Shown: positions 42,994 to 54,495, counted from the stretch's first letter. The stretch: 64,000 nucleotides of DNA from Fasciola hepatica (GCA_948099385.1 CANUEZ040000001.1:12501-76500); one strand, 5' to 3'. A program made the numbers and translations. The notes: generated from the sequence alone by a model not told the origin.

Positions 42994-44857
42994 TCGTTAC
43001 CAACTTTCGGCCCATTGGTGATAAGTTAGATGGCAACAGTGAGGTTTTGTCCTTAGGTACGCTACTTTTTGGAAGCTTGTTTACGGGAGTATGCCCTGAG
43101 TTATGACGGGCTTGATTCGAACGAAAATGACCTGGCAATGGTATGTGTGGTCACGCGGATCGGTTTTAGTCGTGGCTATGTGGTATGGACAAGAACGATC
43201 ATACTTAGATTTGCGTCGTCTTGGGAGAGTGATTCAAAGTTGTTAGGTCAGGGAGGCTACGCGACTTAGGTAGCTGCTTCTGATGCACAGAGCAAAGCTG
43301 TCTGGCAGGACTCGGTGGATTCGAGTCCCAGGCATCTGCGACACCACTGACGAGCCTAGGGCGCTTAGAGACTGGTGGATTTAGAGGGGGCCCAGGCGTT
43401 GCGTCAAAGTCTGCATCAGACAGTTTTCGGCTGATAGACGTTGGTTATATGGAGTTGGCTAGGGGAATGACTGGGTTGGGAGTGTTTTGGGAGGATTTCT
43501 GCTTTGAATGTTTGCGAGAGTTCGACTTTCTCAGCATTTCCCTTTGTAGTGGCATTTTGTCGGGTGCTATTCGAGTGTTCTTGTATGGCGAAATAATAGC
43601 AATAACTGTTTGTTTATGAATAAACTCACTGGCTGTCAGTGAGTCCGGAAACTGGAAAAGTAGGGGCATTGGTGTCGTTGTGTTCTTTTGCGTAGTCTGC
43701 TGCTACGGCATATCACACTTTCCATGTTGGCGGCCTTCAGCAAGATACCGCTGACCATGTTGAGCGGGGCCCTATCGGGAATGTTAAATACAATGTCGTA
43801 ATTCTAGTTTCGTATTCGTTTTGAAACCTCTGCAGATATGCTGTCAGTGAAGTTGCACGTGGCAACTAAGTTACAATCCGCAGTTACCATAGAGGGCTCG
43901 AGAAATTGAGCCAGTGGTATCCGAATTCTGGTGGCTCTGTCAAGAGCTTCAATCCACGATTCGAGCGAGCTAACGTGTTGTGAGAGGCTGTTAATCTTGC
44001 TATTTGCGTCATCATGGATGTTCGTTAATGAGACGGAGCATGGCGTAGTGTTTGGGAGACGTACGGCTACGCATGGCAAAATCTTACTGGCTGGTCTGCT
44101 TCTTTTGGAAATGCGCATTGTGACTGCAGGCTTCGGACAACCAACTAGTTTTATTGAAAATTTAGCGACTGCAAAGAGCCTAGATACGGAACGGAGATGA
44201 GATTCTATAGGAAGTCACCTAGACTGTTTGCAAACAGGGTTGACCAGGTGGTTTCATTATTTGGAAGAAGGGGGGTTAGAGTTTTAGCAAAGGAGGAAAC
44301 GATAACTGAAAGGGTTGATTCAGCAAACAACCGCTGGGTATTTTATAGATGGGCTTACAAGGGGTGGTTTGTGGCAGGTAAAGGTCTTGATTTCCTATTC
44401 AAGGGTTGTGTTGAATTTTCGTGGTAATAAGTTATGGACCCACAGTGGTGTGTCGCACTAGTTGCCAGGGACTAATTGACGCTTCAGAGTAAATAACTAT
44501 TACTGCTAGGAGCTAAGTAAAGATAGGCCTAAACGATGGAGGAAGGAAAAAACGAGACCACCTGATATAAACGTCAAGTTGACCTTGACCTTGAAAATGC
44601 CGGAAAATAGAAGAAAGCATCTTAAGATGGTTAGTAACCGTCCAGAGGTACTTCTGCCTAGCAAGCATCTAGCTTGTGCCTAAAGGCAACGACCAAATTT
44701 GCCATCACTGCTTGTGGAGGCAACTTGTTTCACTCCCTTGTGACACGGCGAGAAAAGAAACATGCCTTTATGCTCTTGCTTGCTGTTGGTTGGTCCAACT
44801 AATGCTCGTGTCCCCCGAGTGCAACGTTGTAACAACGAGTCAGTAATGCTCTGTGGG
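42994..44857 (-). repeat. Tandem array unit 5
   Basis: Coiled-coil piece 44118-43804 and RRM piece 43669-43445. Private changes: A at 43593 (Asn to Ile in the RRM piece), A at 44492 and A at 44831. The last unit is the most divergent, as expected for an edge unit. It runs into A block copy 4. Confidence 0.9.
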
Positions 44858-45765
44858 TCGTAGTGATTCCCCATAGAACTTATGGCACTCCACCAGACAC
44901 CTCCTCCTTAGCCCTTGACGATCCAGCGAGAGAAGACCTAAAGCTTTTAGTCTTTTCTGGTACGGCTTCCCCTGCATCCAATTTAAAATCCGAGTAAACT
45001 TCCGTTGAACGTCTTCTAACACCTTTTTGTCTTGCACGAGCCTCGGTGCCCAAGTCTGAATAAATGTCTCCAAGTGATGCCTAGCGGTCACCCGGAAATA
45101 GGAAGAATTACTCCGGCCTCGTTGGACACCAATGTTCTTCTTACGTCGAGGAGCTCCCTGTTGACCATGACCAAAGTCGACGAACACTGTCAGACGGGTT
45201 TGAAGCTGTCGTGCACAAACACTCTTAGGTCTCCAAACACAGCAGAGTACTCAATCCTTACCGGGACGGACAGCCCTACATAAATGTCTTCGTTGCCTCC
45301 CCTGCCTGCCAGCAGGTGTTTGCATTTAGCTGCATTCAGTGGCAACTCCCACTTTGCAGATCACGCACGAATCCTGTTTAAGTCGGTTTGCAGTCACCTT
45401 GAGGTTGACTCAACTACTGTTTTCATGTCAAGGTCACCGTGGCGAAAAATCAGGTTGTCTCGGTCTTTTTTGCTTTTCAGCGGCAAGATCAAGCATTTGG
45501 TTATTGCCAGTATTTATTATTATTTCAACTGATTTACTGATCCGATAGTAGTGATAACTGCGTCACGCCAACCTGTAGGCGTCAGGTATTATCGCGAATC
45601 AGCAAAATAGAACTTTAACGAGGTTCGTGGTTTCTAACGAAATTAGTCCATTGTTCGAAACCCTCCCTAAGTAGTCTCTTTTTACCCGGTGCCTCAAACT
45701 TCATTAGTCACTTTTTCCACACTTTTTTGATACCTCACAGTTTAACATAATCCGTTGATTCGCCC
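44608..45765 (-). mobile_element. A block copy 4, with RT remnant
   Basis: Continuous from the A piece of array unit 5 into the rest of the RT remnant: 44840-45187 (VLEDVQRKFTRILNWMQG, LGLLSLDRQGLRRR) and the upstream region to about 45460. The 3' part found in copies 1-3 is absent, replaced by the array. At 45765/45766 it meets the L-alpha-6 5' end, as in copies 2 and 3. Non-functional. Confidence 0.75.
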
Positions 45766-45864
45766 GTTATCTGTCAGCTGTCACTCCATTGGCATTACTT
45801 TACTTCTTGCGATATTGCGTCCAGTTGACTACCAATCACTCCAACAGATAAGTTATGCATTTCG

Positions 45865-47364
45865 TTGCCGCCCACCGGCCCGAAATTACAGCCAGTCCTT
45901 GCCGTTGTAAGACATCTCACCTGCAAAGCATGCTCAAAAGGTTGTTCAGTATCCCTCGTAGATATGCTTGAAGATGCTACCAAAGCAACCGCCGAAGTAA
46001 GCGAAACTACGAATAGTTTATTCTCTCGACTTGACGCTTTCGACCAAACCATCAGTCATTTATTCATATTAGCATTCATGCTCACCCCATCTCTATACCG
46101 CACTCAGGCAAACCTAATCTCCGCCGCGAAGTTCGTCGATACTGTTGCCTCTGAAGTATTGGTACGCATTGAGAAAGCCAAATAGTAATAGTATTAAACA
46201 GTCCAGATAGATTATCTCTCCCAACTGCTAGGAACCTAATTTTAAAGGCCTGTAACCCGGATTTGCAATTTTGTTACTGTCAGAATCCGCAAAACTTCAC
46301 CGCAAAATACATGCACTTTCCTGTTTCAGTTTATTACTGAAGTTACTGTCAAGGAATTTATGAGTCGACAGTCTTTTGTCGTTACCAGTGTAGGATTTAA
46401 GCGGGCGAGAACACTTCCCGACAGAAGCCCTCTACAAAGAGGGGTTCACAAAAGCCATGCGAAGGGCTATAACCCTGTTAAACATTTGGCCGGTAGTCCC
46501 TCTCAGGTAGTCAATTTACCAAGCGAAGACCTCCTCTTTAGTTAATCTCAAAATAGCTGTCAACCTACATAGTTTATCAGTCTACGCTCCATCTGAGCAG
46601 CGTAGCAAACGTCAAAACTTGCAGAATAGTCTCAATTAAACGGTCCAACCTAATGTGCTCCCTGACGTCCACAAAAATGATAAAACTCCCCCTGACTTCA
46701 AGACTAGTAACAAATTATCATACAAAAACCCGATTGCTATAATCCCTCCGACTAACTTAAGAAGTGTTTGGTTGAGCCTACAAACTACTCCCACAGAATA
46801 TAGCTCAAAAAACGAACGCCGACCCTTTCAGGAGTCAGAAATCCAAAACCGGTTCGGGAAAGCAGCCCAATACCCGAAGTAAAATCAATAATCCTTCAAT
46901 TGTCAATGTAAGAACTAGCCATTCCTTGCATACCTCAGAAAGGCACGGGACTAGGTGTACTTGCACCGGTATCCGTAAAATACTTGAAAATAATCAAAGT
47001 TACTTTGTCGGCAAAATCAGCCCTCTTGCCTCGAGGCCCCGGGCCTCTCTCTCCGAACCCAATCGGTCCTCCACTTCCAGTTAAAGCCAAACATAACAAC
47101 ACTTCTTCCAACAACGAAAAAGGAAGTCTTGGCAAGACTGTTCAGATCGTGATGTCAATACCTCATCCAAACACAGTTCCAGTTGCCTGCTCACGGCCTA
47201 CCCAACCACATACATCCCGCTCCCCAACTCCAAATAGTTGTGGGCTTTCGGACTCAGTGCCACCTCATGCAAATGGGCCAGTTTTTCCGCTTCCACTGAA
47301 TTTCCCGCATCCTACCATACCATATCTCCTCCCTTACCATCCCACAGTCCACCAGTGGCTATAA
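45865..47364 (+). pseudogene. L-alpha-6 ORF1 (coiled coil, RRM-like, Pro-rich tail)
   Basis: Coiled coil 45865-46185 (SKGCSVSLVDMLEDATKA, SRLDAFDQTISHLF, KFVDTVASEVLVRI). RRM-like part: NSPDRLSLPTARNLILKAC (46200-46260), then MSRQSFVVTSVGFKRARTL and PDRSPLQRG (46360-46545). Lys/Ser-rich middle 46655-46882. Pro-rich tail 46984-47364 ending NFPHPTIPYLLPYHPTVHQWL. Three frame changes or stops separate the parts, at positions shared with L-alpha-1 and -5, so they predate the block duplication. Confidence 0.72.
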
Positions 47365-48590
47365 TTTCTCCAAACATGGCAGCCAACTTAAGGGGTCATA
47401 CATTCAATGCACGTCATGGCCATGATAATGATAGTTTCACAATTGCACTTTTCAGTGCTCGCTCCCTTGTGAGTAATCTTACATCCTTCCGCTCCTTTGC
47501 ACTGCAATCTCACCCGGATGCGATCCTCGTAACTGAAACTCGGCTTATTGATAAAACTGTCCTCCGACACATCTCATACCCGGTTATTATATATTTGCTA
47601 CGAACAGAACTGAGAGACGTGGTGGTGGGTGTCTGGCTTATAGTAAAAGCAGGCTTGAAACAAACTAACTCCAACCTCTCGTCCTTGATAAGGTCCAAGA
47701 CTCTGTCTGGATCTCTATAGAACCGCTTTGGGGGCAGCTCCTCATTGGTTGCGTTTGCCGTCCGCCAGATATTGACAGAAGCTTTCGGGAATACACTGCC
47801 TACGGACCGGATAGAACGGATGGAGGGCAGGGGGCGGAGTAGCACTTCTAATACGGACCGACATAGACCATTAGGAGGCTCCATTCAACTTGGTCTCAGG
47901 CCATGTACACGCCAGATCCTGCTTTATCAGGATTGAAATGTGAACCGTATGCATTAACTGTATCTACAGAGCACCTCTAGCAAGAGATGAGGAGGACGTT
48001 GAGCTCTTGCAAATGCTGGATGCGGTGCTGGTAAAGACGAAGTAGTTCGTCTTATTAGGGGACCTTTACCTACCGGAAAATAACTGGGAAAGCGGGATCA
48101 CACAGAGGGGACCAACAGGCGACAATTTTCTGCGGTGGGCCCAGTTACATGCAGTTACGCAACATGTGACACAGGCCACAAGAGGCAGAGGTGGACAGCA
48201 TTCGTCTCTCCTTGACTTAATCATAAGGCTGCACCATCAGGATGTTGAAGAAATTAAGTGGAAAGTGCCACTGGGCAAAAGTGATCATGTAGCCCAAAGG
48301 GTCACACTAAGACTTAGCAAGACGCCGAAGGAAATCGTGCTGCCAGCTCTATTTGAGAATCAATATAGATGAACTAAAGAGGGCGGCGGAGGAAGTTCAG
48401 GGGACACCGAGTCACACAAAAGCCTCCGTAGAGGAAAGCTGGGAGTCCATGGAGATGGGGTTACTTAATTTTACAGAAGAGTATGCACCTCTGAGGGCGG
48501 TTAGCAGTAGAAATCAACCTCCATGGTGGAAGTCAAATTCTGCAAGTCTATAGTCATTCGTGGGCAACGATGGGCGGCGTACAAGCTGTA
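47238..48590 (+). pseudogene. L-alpha-6 ORF2: endonuclease and start of linker
   Basis: Overlaps ORF1 by 127 nt in the -1 frame. EN motifs in order over several frames: ALFSARSLVSNLTSFR, PDAILVTETRL (47238-47550), a decayed RRGGG region, then GDLYLPENNW (about 48060), VTQATRGRGGQHSSLLDLII (48166-48230), VPLGKSDHVAQRV, and the 'RNQPPWWKS' linker motif (about 48515). The frame opens at TTG; its first ATG lies 11 nt after the ORF1 stop TAA at about 47364. Inactive. Confidence 0.78.
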
Positions 48591-49085
48591 GAGTACATGC
48601 GTGGAAATTGATAATTGATAACTGACAACCGTATGTTTCTTGACAGTGGTCAATATAAATGCACAGGGCAAGATCGGAGAATACAGCAGTAAATGTCAAT
48701 GTGAGGTATTCACAATTTCTAAATTTATGAATCATACATCAACTGAAATACAACGTTAAAGTCACACAGTGTTTGAGCGAACCAAATTGGTAATGGTTGA
48801 AGAGGGAATTGTTAATCTGTTCCGAATTCAGGGAGGACGATATAGATAGCTGGACAAACGTGGGATTGCTAATATAGGCTATAATTCAATGGTCACTGAA
48901 GAGTAACCGGGCAGAAGGAATGCTTAAGAACAAGATTAAAGGTAAAGTACACATGGGGCTATCGACGTGCAGTCAGAGGTGCCAGTGAAATATAGGCCAC
49001 TGGTCCAGCATTCGGTAACTAATTGTGGGGAAAGCATGGGAAATAAGTGCAAGTGAGTCAAAGGTGATAATAAAACGCACGATTT

Positions 49086-49358
49086 GTGCAGGCGATTTCA
49101 GTGTCATATGGAAGTTCACATGAAGAAGAAGAGCTTCAAAAGGATTTCAGTGAACTTTTGAAGAGCATGAATGGTGTGTGGACGCATAACATACTTTTAA
49201 AGAAGAGCCGTCAAAGAAATGAACTAGTGGAGACAAACGCTACTGATGCGGCTAGGCAGAAGTTGGAAGAGTGTAAAGATAAAATGTTTTGTGTATGCGA
49301 TGAAAAATTATTAGCCAAATTATGGTTGGCTGCAGATGGCCAGCATTCTGTTCCATAA
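49086..49358 (+). pseudogene. 90-codon open frame of protein-like composition inside X copy 5
   Basis: Plus strand (opposite to X). Reads ISVSYGSSHEEEELQKDFSE, LLKSMNGVWTHNILLKKSRQ and LEECKDKMFCVCDEKLLAKL. Charged, amphipathic and helix-prone; preceded by a TTTGTGCAG acceptor-like sequence. The same region in X copies 1, 2 and 4 has a TGA and frame loss. Most differences between copies change the amino acid, which argues against selection. I do not recognise the protein; perhaps a captured exon, perhaps chance. Confidence 0.25.
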
Positions 49359-50473
49359 AGAACTTGGCTACAGGTGATGGCAGGTAGACTGCTGAGGGTA
49401 GCAGGTAAAACAGGGCTGGTTTGACGAAGTGGGCAGCGACAAGGGCTGGGTTCCGGTCACTGGTTTCGTACTGCAACGAGGAAGGAACTGAACTGTTGTA
49501 ATGGATCATTGGGAATAGACGTTGAGCGGATGTGGGTTGATGGTTGGTGTCAGGAATCACCTCTGCTATCCAGTGGGACTTTCATGAGGTTTCGTTATTT
49601 CGTGTATGGTGCCCCATGTAAAGTCAGCAGGCGAGAGTATAGGTTTGAACCATTGATCAAATCGTCTAGTCCTTGTGGTAATCCGGGATTGACGTCGAGT
49701 TGGCCGGTGGCTACCCAAGTAACCAATGCGATCCGAAAGAGATCAGGAGTGCGGCAGTCTGGAGAGTGTTCCAGCTGCGGGTTATGATTATCGTTTTTAT
49801 GGAAGCAAGAAAATGAACATTTTTTTATCCGAACAATTAGTTATCGTTTGGCCAGTGGACCGGTCTATTATGGATCCCTAAACGGAGACTGGTAGCTTTC
49901 TAGGGTAGTTGGATGGTAGTGGAGATTTAGGGCGATATCAGGTAGGCGGTGGATGAGGAGAGGGTGTTCGTCTGGGAACCAGGAATAAAACAATAGTAGA
50001 GGGTATGGTCTGGAAGAAGAATGAGAAAATAGGAAGATAACAGTCTGGTCAGTTCACCAGCTGTGGTCGAGGACGGCAAACAGTAAAAAGGGAGAAAAAA
50101 ACTGGGTGTTAAAATGAGGATTTTTCATATGGGAGCAAACGTGCTAGCATTCCGCGGGGTCGTGAGAAATCAGAGGCATACGGACCCCGGTTTGAATGGA
50201 GCCCTAACTTACCATGGACATATGCGCAGAGAAGTAAGGCCCAGTTGCTGAGGAATAGTAGTCTGTGTGGAAAGACTTCAGTATGCGAGAAAGGCGCAAG
50301 AAAGGCAGGGAACGACGGCTTTGTTCTAGCCTGAGACAGGGAAATTAAGTGAAGGCGAGCACCTATCACCAAGGGACAAAAAGGTTTTCCAAATATATGT
50401 ATGCAAATTATGTTGTAAAATTGCACGATCTAGTAAAGCGGAAGGAGAAAAGTGAGTGGAGCTTACCCAAGGT

Positions 50474-50493
50474 ATATATATATATATATCTGT
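50474..50493. repeat. Short TA microsatellite inside X copy 5
   Basis: (TA)n of about 20 bp between the X anchors 'CTTACCCAAGGTATA' and 'GTGCGATCATC'; the shortest of the set. Confidence 0.85.
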
Positions 50494-50545
50494 AAACTTG
50501 AGTGCGATCATCAGACTGGTCATGAGAAGGCGGTCGGTCTTGTAT

Positions 50546-51017
50546 TGTTGGGCTTATTTTCTTTATCTTATTGACCCTCAAAAACGTGCAACATGTGTAA
50601 CGCACATGCGTGGAAGTCCGCCCTAGCCCCTGCCATATACTTGTATTGTTGAGACCACGATCTTTATTTTATTGACTCTGGAACAAATACAACATGCATC
50701 AATCACTACACTTCAACGTTTGTTTATATTTTGCTCACGCGAAGTGGTATAATTTTGATTCGAACTCGGACTGCCTTGATGGTGGTACCTGACATTGGCC
50801 TTTGTTGAATTCTGGTCCTCGTTGCTGGACGTTGTGACCGTACAGTTTAGGTTTTACATATTTATATGCGTATAACTTGGTAATCCAGTGCCGTAGAAAC
50901 TACGAATCGATCTTGTTCTGGTTTTGGGATTCGTTTTGAATTGGCTACGCGTCACTCACAGTCGGAATTACCGTTACAGTACTCAACTGGGAATCATCAG
51001 GAGGAAATCAACCAGAA
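50546..51017 (+). other. Leader or LTR-like region upstream of the Gag fragment
   Basis: Two similar stretches ('TTGTATTGTTG...TTTATCTTATTGAC' at 50540-50575 and 'TTGTATTGTTGAG...TTTATTTTATTGAC' at 50642-50680) are spaced by about 100 bp. They could be a short direct repeat or parts of an LTR. I cannot define LTR ends or a primer-binding site. Confidence 0.3.
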
Positions 51018-51500
51018 ATGCCAAGAAGGGTACAAGGACAAACCGAAGCTGGGCAGGAAGTAACCCAGCAAGCCTCCAGAGTATTTTTGGGTGATACTGA
51101 TTCCCTAGGAACTGCGAAGTCTACTAGTCCTGTCAGTGCAATTTCATGTACTTCAGCTAGTGGTATAGAATTTAAAGGTGATTATATGTATCGATTGAGA
51201 ATAGCTGAATTAGAAACCTAGCTTAGACAAGCCAGGAAAGAAGCGGAATCTGGCATGAAAGATCAACTCGAGAGACGGGAGCGAGAGGTGACGTTGGAGA
51301 CCACGGAGCATACGGCCATTCAGCCTAGCAGTTACGTGGAACGATTGAAATTGACTTGTACCAGTGTAACCCGCCCTGTTGGCTTACCAAGGGTGGAATT
51401 GTCCCCATTCGACGGAAGCGCAGAACAGTACTGTAAGTTCGTTAAGCGGAACGAGAACTTTGTGGAGAGTATCCAATCCAGGACAGAGATTTTTGTTTTT
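51018..51500 (+). pseudogene. BEL/Pao-like retrotransposon Gag, N-terminal fragment
   Basis: ATG at 51018 (MPRRVQGQTEAGQ). The frame runs to a TAG at 51219 and continues in the same frame: a charged coiled-coil stretch (RQARKEAESGMKDQLERRER), then VGLPRVELSPFDGSAEQYCK and FVKRNENFVESIQS. 'LP.vel..FDG....y..F...fe' is the start of the Gag domain (DUF1759 type) of BEL/Pao elements. After about 51500 the similarity is lost and no protease, RT or integrase follows. A dead fragment with one internal stop and a truncated 3' side; the only LTR-type element seen. Confidence 0.6.
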
Positions 51501-52159
51501 CAAGGTCATCTAGACGTGAAAATCAAGTTGTCCCTTTTTTTGGTTTTTTCGTCATTTAGGCTTAACTTTGTGCCAACTCTCGAAGGAATTTTTATCCGCA
51601 CTGAAGCGTTGTATTTTCAGAGCTCTTAGCTGCGACACCTCACCGTGAATTCGTAATTGGTTATCGTGGAATATTAACATAAGTCCTTTCCAGGAAACTT
51701 CGGTTCAAACCTACCTAAACTCACCCTTAGCGACCCTGTCTATGAAGCACCTACTGATTATTGGCTGAATCATATCATTTAGGTATCTGTCCGTACCTCG
51801 CTGTGAGTTATTACCTCCCGGCCTTATAGGGTATTTGGTGCTTGGTTGGGCGTTTCTACGGTAAAGCTTAGTCTAGATACTCAGAAAAATCCAGCAGCTC
51901 TTCTTCCGACACCCGAAATCTTACGTGACTTCTGCCGAAGCTATCACTGATTTTTCGGCCATTTTTGAAATCCTAGCCCCCTAGTCCTCAGTCACTCTCC
52001 TTACACACAGCTGCACATCAAGCCTGATCTATCTGAGCAACTATATTAATTGACGAAGTGACTTCGTGATCTATCTTTGTACTTTTCTTTCTGAAGTGTA
52101 TACACTCCTGCTGAAATAGTAGACCAATAAAACGTACCTATACACGGGTCCGATATGAT
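51501..52159. other. Unassigned DNA
   Basis: No recognisable coding or repeat signal. The frame of the Gag fragment runs on to 51629 without family motifs. Confidence 0.4.
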
Positions 52160-53830
52160 CTCCACGCCCCCTTCAAACACGGCTGTCCCTGTTTTAGACC
52201 CAAAAGAATGTCTAAGTCTGTATTCAAAGGTTATTTTCTACCTGGTCCATAGCGAACCATTCGGGCCTCCAGAGTGAAAAGAAACACAAACGCCGGCATG
52301 ACGGCAGCACTCAACACATGCTCTGTATCACTGGTCGATATATACATCGGAGCCAAAAATAAAGTCAGTGAATTGGAACAGAAGATAAACGACTTATATT
52401 ATAGATGGCAATCGATTAAGTGTGCATTATCAAGGACTTCCCACACTGGTAATCAGTGCTGAACCAATAGATCAAGCTGACCCCAGAATCTTTTCCAAAG
52501 CCGGTCGTTATGTAGATGGAATAACCTCGGAAACTCACAGGAGGATAAAGAACGCTAACAATGCTAGTGTTAAACGTCCCGCACAAACTGCCAAAGCTGT
52601 CTGTTAAAGCCACGATAATGAATTCATGCAACATGGCCCTGGGCTGCGGAAACGGTCACCACTATACCCTGCCCTTTGCTGTTTCAGGTTTCCGACCAAT
52701 TACTAGCTGTTGAGTTCATCAGTAACTGTCAAAGGATTGCTGTAGCTACGTCGTTTGAAAACATCAAAATACACACTGATAAATCTCCCCTACTAAGAGA
52801 GATGTTCCGCAAGAAGAAAAGCAAACCAGGGCCTTCCACTGTCTCTGATCAAATGGGACCCGTAGATGCATCACCACATACTCCAATGAACAGGACTTCA
52901 GCCAGAACACTTACTACGCCTGCGGCCCTTTCGGCGTCGGTAGACCTTCACCAGTCTAGTCCCCAGGATCCCACCCATGTTTCGTGCAATTTACTCCAGA
53001 GTGCGGCACAGTCTTCTTCCGACAAGCTGAAAACGTCATCGCAAAAGGTTCATGTAAAACCCATCAGGCAAAGGCTAATTGTGGTGAAAACCCAGGGTAG
53101 CAAATCAGCAGTGATAAATGCATCGGCACTACCATCGTTGCACATGACGCCAGCAGAGACCGTAGGCTTAGACATATCGCCCTATGCGTCACCGACCCAA
53201 CCACCAGGAAAACGTCGGCACCTTGACTCCCCCCTACCACGTCCGCTAGAATAAATAGCAAATCCAACCTCACCAAATCCACAATCTAACATTTTAGGGT
53301 CTTCCACAAATCTACCCAGAAGTTCTCCATCCCTGTTTAGCCACAAGACAACTGATCTAGCAGTGAAATCATCTCTACAGCGTAGTAGGCTCACCTGGAG
53401 GCCTCATGATATGACAGAGACAATACTGCCGCCGCGGCCGCATATATCTGGAGCTATGGTGACCAAGCCCGGTAAGCACTGCTCAACAGTCACGCAACCA
53501 AGTAATCCCCTGGCCACTATCAACATCTGCCAACCCACTCCCAAGTCAGTCACCAAGTCGGCACCCCACTTCAAAATCCCCATGTTCAGATGCCAGCTGT
53601 GGAGTTCAGGCGGGCATCGGACCCTACAGCCTCAACATAGGCACCTCGCCTCAGCTCCCTCTGGCTAACAAACCCGTAACCTCTATCAGCCTACAAGCCC
53701 GTTTCACGTTGGAGGCCATACCGAATCCGCTAACGCCAAACCATCCTCAGGTAATGTATGGCATGACACCACCGTTCCCTCGACCCTGCCTTCAATGGAC
53801 AAATCCTCTACTTTTTTTCTATTTCCAGAC
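52160..53830 (+). pseudogene. L-alpha-7 ORF1 (coiled coil, RRM-like, Ser/Pro-rich tail)
   Basis: Coiled-coil piece 52274-52462 (NTCSVSLVDIYIGAKNKVSE, ELEQKINDLYYRW), then in other frames AGRYVDGITSETHRRIKN (52500-52560). The RRM end and tail are in the 192-codon frame 52676-53254: LLAVEFISNCQRIA, FENIKIHTDKSPLLREMF and VGLDISPYASP with GKRRHLDSPLP. The C-terminal Pro-rich part continues in broken frames to about 53830. All motifs align with L-alpha-3 ORF1. No EN sequence follows; the 3'UTR-type region starts directly. Confidence 0.72.
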
Positions 53831-54289
53831 CTTCATTCGTGCATACCTTTCTCTCGATGACTCCTAGTACTCTAAAGACCACTCCGGTCACTAACCTGGC
53901 CTATGCATCTACCATTGTCATTGCCTTCACTGATCCATAGCGAACTTACCTCTTGCCTTCGTAAGATAACCCTATTGCCCACCTACGTTCATCTCTTATC
54001 CATCATATTCACATTTTTTCTTCTCAGTATCCGTTGCTTCTCAGCTGGGGCACACCCAGACTGCGCTTCTCTATCCCTTTTCCCTTTCCAGTGATCCTCA
54101 ATGACGGCCAACCACTTCGGGCACTGTACTTATCATCTCCCTGGCAGGTGCACCTGAATAATATTGCTACACGGTCGTCTACCACTCGCTGTTTCCGTTG
54201 GCTCTCCTGTCAATGGTCTCACGTCTTGGCCAATTATTCCTGGATCACGCACTCCTATCGCGGTCGTTTTGTCCCCTGTACATTCGTGC

Positions 54290-54495
54290 CACTCCAAACA
54301 GTGCGGAACGCGGTCAAATCCATCGCTTTGGCCGGCGCACATCGGGCGTGCAGGCCGTCTGCAACGATATGAGAGGGCAACTAGACTGGTGGATCACACC
54401 TCCTGTGTTCACTTCACGAAGTGTTTTTCCGGTTGGGTGCCCAGAGCACGACCAGTCCCACCCACTAGCACCGGTTGCGGATGGCACACTCTAAC
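54290..54495 (+). repeat. SINE-like short dispersed repeat, copy 2
   Basis: Plus-strand counterpart of 2876-3091 and 57400-57585; similarity extends upstream to about 54070 versus 57270. Ends at 'CACCGGTTGCGGATGGC'. Confidence 0.5.

Larger units (their letters stand above)
35538..44857. repeat. Five-copy tandem array, 1,864-bp unit
   Basis: Units 35538-37401, 37402-39265, 39266-41129, 41130-42993 and 42994-44857. Each unit holds, left to right, the upstream part of the ORF1 tail, RRM, coiled coil and leader of L-alpha-4 (minus strand), then about 245 bp of A block. The unit boundary has a 4-base shared TCGT between L-alpha-4 ('GATCGTTACC') and A block ('GGTCGTAGTG'). By eye only a handful of substitutions separate the units. 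Exactly five full units, no partial one. Confidence 0.95.
45766..48600 (+). mobile_element. L-alpha-6: LINE 5' half (leader, ORF1, EN)
   Basis: Plus-strand element that keeps in one piece what L-alpha-1 has in three. Leader 45766-45864, ORF1 45865-47364, ORF2 EN from 47238 to about 48590. It is cut at about 48600 by the tail of an X element; no RT follows on the other side within the window. It serves here as the reference for reading the split L-alpha-1 copy. Confidence 0.78.
48632..50545 (-). mobile_element. X element, copy 5
   Basis: Whole X body on the minus strand, 3' end at 48632 ('TTCTTGACAGTGGTCAATATAAATGC' on plus), through the 'GCGATCATCAGAC.GGTCATG' block near 50505. It differs from copies 1 and 2 by many substitutions over 48632-49400 and 50110-50545, but is almost identical over about 49500-50100. 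It interrupts L-alpha-6. Confidence 0.65.

Noticed and set aside
35538..44857. Tandem array as a CRISPR array or as a multigene family
   Set aside because: Unit length of 1,864 bp without spacers, made of broken LINE pieces; the open frames are interrupted ORF1 fragments.
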